Positions 60,598 to 64,000 of a DNA stretch of 64,000 nucleotides are shown here, piece by piece. Within the stretch, counting starts at the first letter, position 1. Each line of letters begins with the position of its first letter. The DNA is from Klebsiella pneumoniae (GTDB lineage Bacteria > Pseudomonadota > Gammaproteobacteria > Steroidobacterales > Steroidobacteraceae). Below the pieces are notes generated by a model that saw only the letters and a list, made by a program, of their open reading frames with translations, searched no databases and was not told the DNA's origin. Where the stretch lies: contig CAMCBU010000005.1 in the NCBI GenBank assembly GCA_945873095.1, positions 47,204-111,203 on the forward strand. The letters are read 5' to 3'. A program made the translations under genes and the position numbers.

Positions 60598-63090
60598 ATG
60601 ATCGTTTTCAAGAAGGGAATGACCTCGTTGGTCGCGGGTCTCGCGATCGCGAGTGCAGCCGGGACGGCTACTGCGGCACCCGATCCGCAAGAATCTCAAG
60701 CCACGGGCAGCTTGCTCGATGAGATCGTCGTCACAGCGCAACGGCGCGAAGAGCGCGTGCAGGACGTACCGATCGCGATCTCGGCCTTCTCTGCCGATCA
60801 GCTCGAGAAGCTCAACGTCACCGAGACCCTCGACATGGTCAAGTTGATTCCGAACTTGCTCGGCTTCAACAACACCGGTCTCGGCACCGCCAATGGTTAC
60901 TACTTGCGCGGTATCGGCAACACCGAATCCATCGCGACCTTTGATCCGCCCGTCGGCACTTATGTCGATGACGTGTTCCTCAGTCGCCAGAACGCCAACA
61001 ACCTCGGCTTGTTTGACGTCGAGCGCATCGAAGTGTTGCGCGGTCCGCAGGGTACGTTGTTCGGTCGTAACACCACCGGCGGTGCGATGAACGTCATCCT
61101 GCGCGCGCCGGGCGAAGAGCTGGGCGGTTACGTCGAAGCGGGCTTCGGTGAGTACAACCAGCGCAGCTTCCGCGGCACGATCGATCTGCCGGTGTCGGAC
61201 ACCGTGTTGACCAAGCTCTCGGTCTACTCGGTCAAAGACGACGGTTACGTTTCGAACCCGATCACCGGTGAAGACGACATCAACGCCACCGACACCATGG
61301 GTGTACGCGGCTCCATGCGCGTCCTCGTCTCTGATGCGGTGACTTGGGATCTCGCGGCCCAATACTCGCAAGACAAGGGGCTGAACATCCTCAACTTCGT
61401 GCGCGGCTCAGGTTCTGCCTATCGCGGCGGTGTTGTCGCCAACGGGCTCGTGTCGATTCCGGCGGGCGGTCCGCAGGTCGCGCTCGTGCCGCAGCGCGCC
61501 GGTCTGACGCCGACTTCGTCGGGTGCACAAAGTGTCGAGGCACGCTGCCTTGGCACCGTCACCAGCGATCGCTTCACCTGCACGGGTTTGCGCCAAACGG
61601 GCACGCCGCTCGCGAACCTGATTACCGGTGACAAGCGCTTCTACAACCTCGGCAACGATGTCGAGAGCACGATGATCACCTCGAACATCAAGTGGCAGTC
61701 GTCGGTCGGTGAGTTCAGCTTCATCACCGGTTACGTCGACATGTCGCAGAAGTTTGCGATCGACTTCTTCAACGGCACCGGCGTGAAAACCGCGACGGGA
61801 GGCACGCAGCCGACCAATCCGGTCGGGGGCTTCGTCATCGCCAACGACGGTGAGCACAAACAATTCAGCCAGGAGATCAAGCTCACGGGTGAGATCGGCG
61901 AGGGCACCCGCTACGTGGCCGGTATGTATTTCTTCGACGAGAAGAACGTGACCGACTTCGCGGACCTCTTCAGTCTGTCGCCGACGCTGACGCTGGTGCT
62001 CGAGGATCGTATCCTCAACAACCGCGCGGATGCGATGGCGATTTACACGCAGTGGGACTTCACGCCGTTCGAGAAGGCGACTCTCACGGTGGGCGGTCGT
62101 TACACCGACGAGACCAAAAAGGTGGCTTTCACCGCGAATGCCGCTCCCGGTATCGCGGCGGCGCCAACCGCTGCAACTCGCGTCAATACGGCCAACTTGA
62201 TCGCCGCCGGTATCCCGTTGGAGCTCGGCACGGCGCTCTTCACACCGCGTATCGCGTTCAAATACGACTTCAGCGACGACATGAACGTGTTCGCTTCGGC
62301 CACTCGCGGCTTCAAGTCGGGTGGTTGGAACGCTCGCGGCACCGCGCCGGTTGCCAACCAACCGTTTGCACCTGAGACGGTGTGGTCCTACGAGTTCGGT
62401 CTGCGATCCGAGTGGCTTGATCGCACGCTGCGCTTGAACCTGACGGGATTCGTCCTCGACGTCGAAGACTTGCAGACGCCCTCGGCCTTCGTGGCCCCGA
62501 GCGGCGCCATCTCCTTCATCACTCGCAACTTTGCGGGTATGAAGAACAGCGGTGTCGAGGCGGAGTTGATCTACGCGCCGACGGAAAATCTGAACTTGTT
62601 CCTCTTTGCGGGTTCGCAGGACGCCAAGTATCAGGATGTCGCCGCGTCGATCATCACTCAGCAGGCCTCGTGTAAGGCTGCCATCGCCGGTACCGGTGGC
62701 CGTGCGGGTGACTGCAACGCGGGCATCATCAACCCGTCGGGTAACTTTGCCGATCCCGTTCGTGCCCCGGACACCTTGGCCTTGGGCGCGAGCTACAGCC
62801 TCAACATCGGTGAGAACCTGCGTTTGACGCCGAATGTCCTGTGGGCCTATACGGGTGACAACAACGTCGCCACCAACGGTGCCCCGGCGGGTCTCGTCGA
62901 AGCCTACGACACACTCGATGCGGGAATCACGCTCGAGAACGCCGCAGGTGGCTGGCGCATCCAGGCGAACTGCCGCAACTGCACCGACGAAGTGCAGGTC
63001 GTGTCGGTGTTGTCGGATCTCGCCTACATCCAGGCTCCGCGCAGCTGGAACGTGACCTTCAAGTACGACTTCGGCGCGCGCCGCCGCTGA
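60598..63090 (+). CDS. TonB-dependent outer membrane receptor
   Basis: Outer-membrane active transporter of 830 residues. Signal peptide ending 'GTATAAP', TonB-box-like 'LDEIVVTAQRREERVQDVPIAISAF', plug domain with 'GYYLRGIGNT' and 'DVERIEVLRGPQGTLFGRNTTGGAMNVI', then a beta-barrel ending in an aromatic-rich 'WNVTFKYDFGARRR'. This subfamily is abundant in sphingomonads and some gammaproteobacteria and takes up catabolic substrates rather than only siderophores. GGGGAGACAGG ribosome-binding site; followed by a terminator. Confidence 0.93.
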   Translation: MIVFKKGMTSLVAGLAIASAAGTATAAPDPQESQATGSLLDEIVVTAQRREERVQDVPIAISAFSADQLEKLNVTETLDMVKLIPNLLGFNNTGLGTANGYYLRGIGNTESIATFDPPVGTYVDDVFLSRQNANNLGLFDVERIEVLRGPQGTLFGRNTTGGAMNVILRAPGEELGGYVEAGFGEYNQRSFRGTIDLPVSDTVLTKLSVYSVKDDGYVSNPITGEDDINATDTMGVRGSMRVLVSDAVTWDLAAQYSQDKGLNILNFVRGSGSAYRGGVVANGLVSIPAGGPQVALVPQRAGLTPTSSGAQSVEARCLGTVTSDRFTCTGLRQTGTPLANLITGDKRFYNLGNDVESTMITSNIKWQSSVGEFSFITGYVDMSQKFAIDFFNGTGVKTATGGTQPTNPVGGFVIANDGEHKQFSQEIKLTGEIGEGTRYVAGMYFFDEKNVTDFADLFSLSPTLTLVLEDRILNNRADAMAIYTQWDFTPFEKATLTVGGRYTDETKKVAFTANAAPGIAAAPTAATRVNTANLIAAGIPLELGTALFTPRIAFKYDFSDDMNVFASATRGFKSGGWNARGTAPVANQPFAPETVWSYEFGLRSEWLDRTLRLNLTGFVLDVEDLQTPSAFVAPSGAISFITRNFAGMKNSGVEAELIYAPTENLNLFLFAGSQDAKYQDVAASIITQQASCKAAIAGTGGRAGDCNAGIINPSGNFADPVRAPDTLALGASYSLNIGENLRLTPNVLWAYTGDNNVATNGAPAGLVEAYDTLDAGITLENAAGGWRIQANCRNCTDEVQVVSVLSDLAYIQAPRSWNVTFKYDFGARRR

Positions 63091-63117
63091 TCGCGACTCC
63101 GATCTGATCGATCGATG

Positions 63118-63151
63118 AAACCGGGGTGGCCTAGCCACCCCGGTTTTTTTT
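63118..63151 (+). terminator. Rho-independent terminator after the TonB receptor gene
   Basis: A 10-bp GC-rich stem CCGGGGTGGC / GCCACCCCGG with a 3-nt loop (CTA), flanked by AAA and a run of eight T. The clearest intrinsic terminator in the window, 28 bp after the stop codon. Confidence 0.95.
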
Positions 63152-63167
63152 CGTCAGTATTTCGCGC

Positions 63168-64000
63168 ATGAACGAAATTTTGCTTTTCTCAGCTGGCATC
63201 GTCGCGCTCGTGCTCGGCGCCGAGTCGTTGGTCCGCGGCGCCTCCAAGTTGGCGCTGTCCTTTGGTATCTCGCCGTTGGTGGTGGGCCTGACGGTCGTTG
63301 CCTTCGGTACCAGCGCGCCGGAGACAACGGTATCGGTCTCGGCCGTATTAACCGGTCAAACGGACATCGCAGTCGGCAACGTCGTCGGCAGTAATATCTT
63401 CAACGTCTTGTTCATTCTCGGCATCGCAGCGCTGATCGTTCCGTTACGAGTCGATGCGCAGATCATCCGACAAGAAGTGCCGATGATGATCGCCGCATCG
63501 GCGTTGTTATTGTTGTTCGTGCTCGATCGGCAGGTCTCGCTCTTCGAGAGCGTGTTCCTCTTTGTGTTGTTGATCGGCTATACGGTCTTTCTGATCCTGC
63601 AATCGCGACGTCAATCCGCATTGGTGCAAGCCGAGTATGCCGCGGAGATCAAACCGGCTGCACAGTCCGCTTGGGATGCGAAGCTGCCGGTACAAATTGC
63701 CCTCGTGTTGCTCGGGCTCGCTTTGTTGATCGTCGGATCGCGTTGGCTGGTAACGGCAGCCACAAGCCTTGCGCGCGAGCTCGGCATCAGTGAGTTGGTG
63801 ATCGGTCTGACCATTGTCGCTGCGGGCATCGCCTCGGGTGTCGCAGGTTTATCGATCGGCGCGGCCGTGGTGAGCTTTGATATCTGGGTGATGCTGGCGG
63901 TGGCGTTCGCTTGTTTGCCGATTTTCGTCAGCGGCCGCGAGATCGAACGCTGGGAGGGCATGCTGTTTTTGCTCTACTACGTCGTTTACGTCGCCTACCT
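63168..64000 (+). CDS. Na+/Ca2+ antiporter-like protein (CaxA/YrbG family), 3' truncated by window
   Basis: Start of a cation/Ca2+ exchanger-family protein; 277 residues visible, open to the window edge. The first alpha repeat is canonical ('VVAFGTSAPETTVSVSA' and 'IAVGNVVGSNIFNVLFILG'). The second repeat starts 'VIGLTIVAAG' but jumps straight to 'IASGVAGLSIGAAVV', so about 30-40 residues with the second GTSxPE and GNxxGSN motifs are missing in frame. The C-terminal end 'REIERWEGMLFLLYYVVYVAYL' is normal. ATG 63168. Function as an exchanger is doubtful. Confidence 0.8.
   Translation, partial: MNEILLFSAGIVALVLGAESLVRGASKLALSFGISPLVVGLTVVAFGTSAPETTVSVSAVLTGQTDIAVGNVVGSNIFNVLFILGIAALIVPLRVDAQIIRQEVPMMIAASALLLLFVLDRQVSLFESVFLFVLLIGYTVFLILQSRRQSALVQAEYAAEIKPAAQSAWDAKLPVQIALVLLGLALLIVGSRWLVTAATSLARELGISELVIGLTIVAAGIASGVAGLSIGAAVVSFDIWVMLAVAFACLPIFVSGREIERWEGMLFLLYYVVYVAY

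Noticed and set aside
61408..63138. 576-residue frame on the minus strand opposite the TonB receptor gene
   Set aside because: Antisense shadow, rich in Arg/Val/Glu/Asp repeats from codon complementarity; no domain, and it crosses into the terminator region.
1..64000. tRNA/rRNA genes, CRISPR arrays, insertion sequences
   Set aside because: No cloverleaf-like segments, spaced repeats, transposase genes or terminal inverted repeats were found; gaps are too short for most of these.

Overview
The window is GC-rich bacterial DNA with tightly packed genes. Its core, about 22.7-56.7 kb, is a photosynthesis gene cluster (PGC) of a purple, probably aerobic anoxygenic phototrophic proteobacterium. A type 2 reaction centre (pufL, pufM, puhA), a four-haem lipoprotein cytochrome subunit (pufC), one LH1 antenna (pufB, pufA) and spirilloxanthin-type crt genes are all present. 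The pufC gene together with flanking steroid/aromatic-type catabolic genes and a large TonB receptor suggest a gammaproteobacterium, but that assignment is inference.

Layout. 0-15.9 kb: accessory catabolic genes (two orphan family 5 solute-binding proteins, a methyltransferase, a VOC protein, an old-yellow-enzyme/dienoyl-CoA reductase type flavoprotein, two MFS transporters, a GlcG-like protein, glutathione peroxidase, gamma-glutamyltransferase, a membrane protein, two SDRs, a beta-propeller protein). 15.9-22.7 kb: a MacAB-like ABC efflux operon with a YIP1-like protein, a small lipoprotein, cysQ, a gamma-carbonic anhydrase and an alpha/beta hydrolase. 22.7-34.1 kb: bchO, crtI, crtD (-), a DUF2306-like membrane protein (-), then cytochrome P450, ATP-grasp and crtB as one coupled operon, crtC (-), crtE, crtF. 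34.2-43.8 kb: bchCXYZ, pufBALMC, ispH. 43.8-50.4 kb (minus strand): bchF, lhaA, puhA, puhB, puhC, puhE, dxs. 50.5-56.7 kb: aerR, ppsR, bchG, a PucC-family gene, bchP, a small membrane protein. 56.7-64 kb: MFS, a small protein, VOC, methyltransferase, a TonB receptor with terminator, and the start of a Na+/Ca2+ antiporter-like gene.

The crt enzymes make geranylgeranyl diphosphate, phytoene and then methoxylated acyclic carotenoids. bchX/Y/Z, bchF, bchC, bchG and bchP complete bacteriochlorophyll a from chlorophyllide a. The puf and puh products form the RC-LH1 core, and lhaA, puhB, puhC and puhE assist assembly. aerR and ppsR are the likely redox/light regulators. TGT-N12-ACA boxes, three times in pairs 8 bp apart, precede crtI, crtC/crtE and bchC, with single or degenerate boxes at bchG, bchF/aerR and the P450 gene.

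Two points stand out. First, the PGC is bounded on both sides by unrelated genes yet lacks bchI, bchD, bchH, bchM, bchN, bchB, bchL and acsF/bchE, and bchF overlaps lhaA directly where bchNBHLM usually sit. The early pathway must be encoded elsewhere. Second, a cytochrome P450 and an ATP-grasp ligase are translationally coupled to crtB, pointing to an unrecognised carotenoid (or pigment) tailoring step. No RNA genes, CRISPR arrays or insertion sequences were seen, and no gap between genes exceeds 300 bp.
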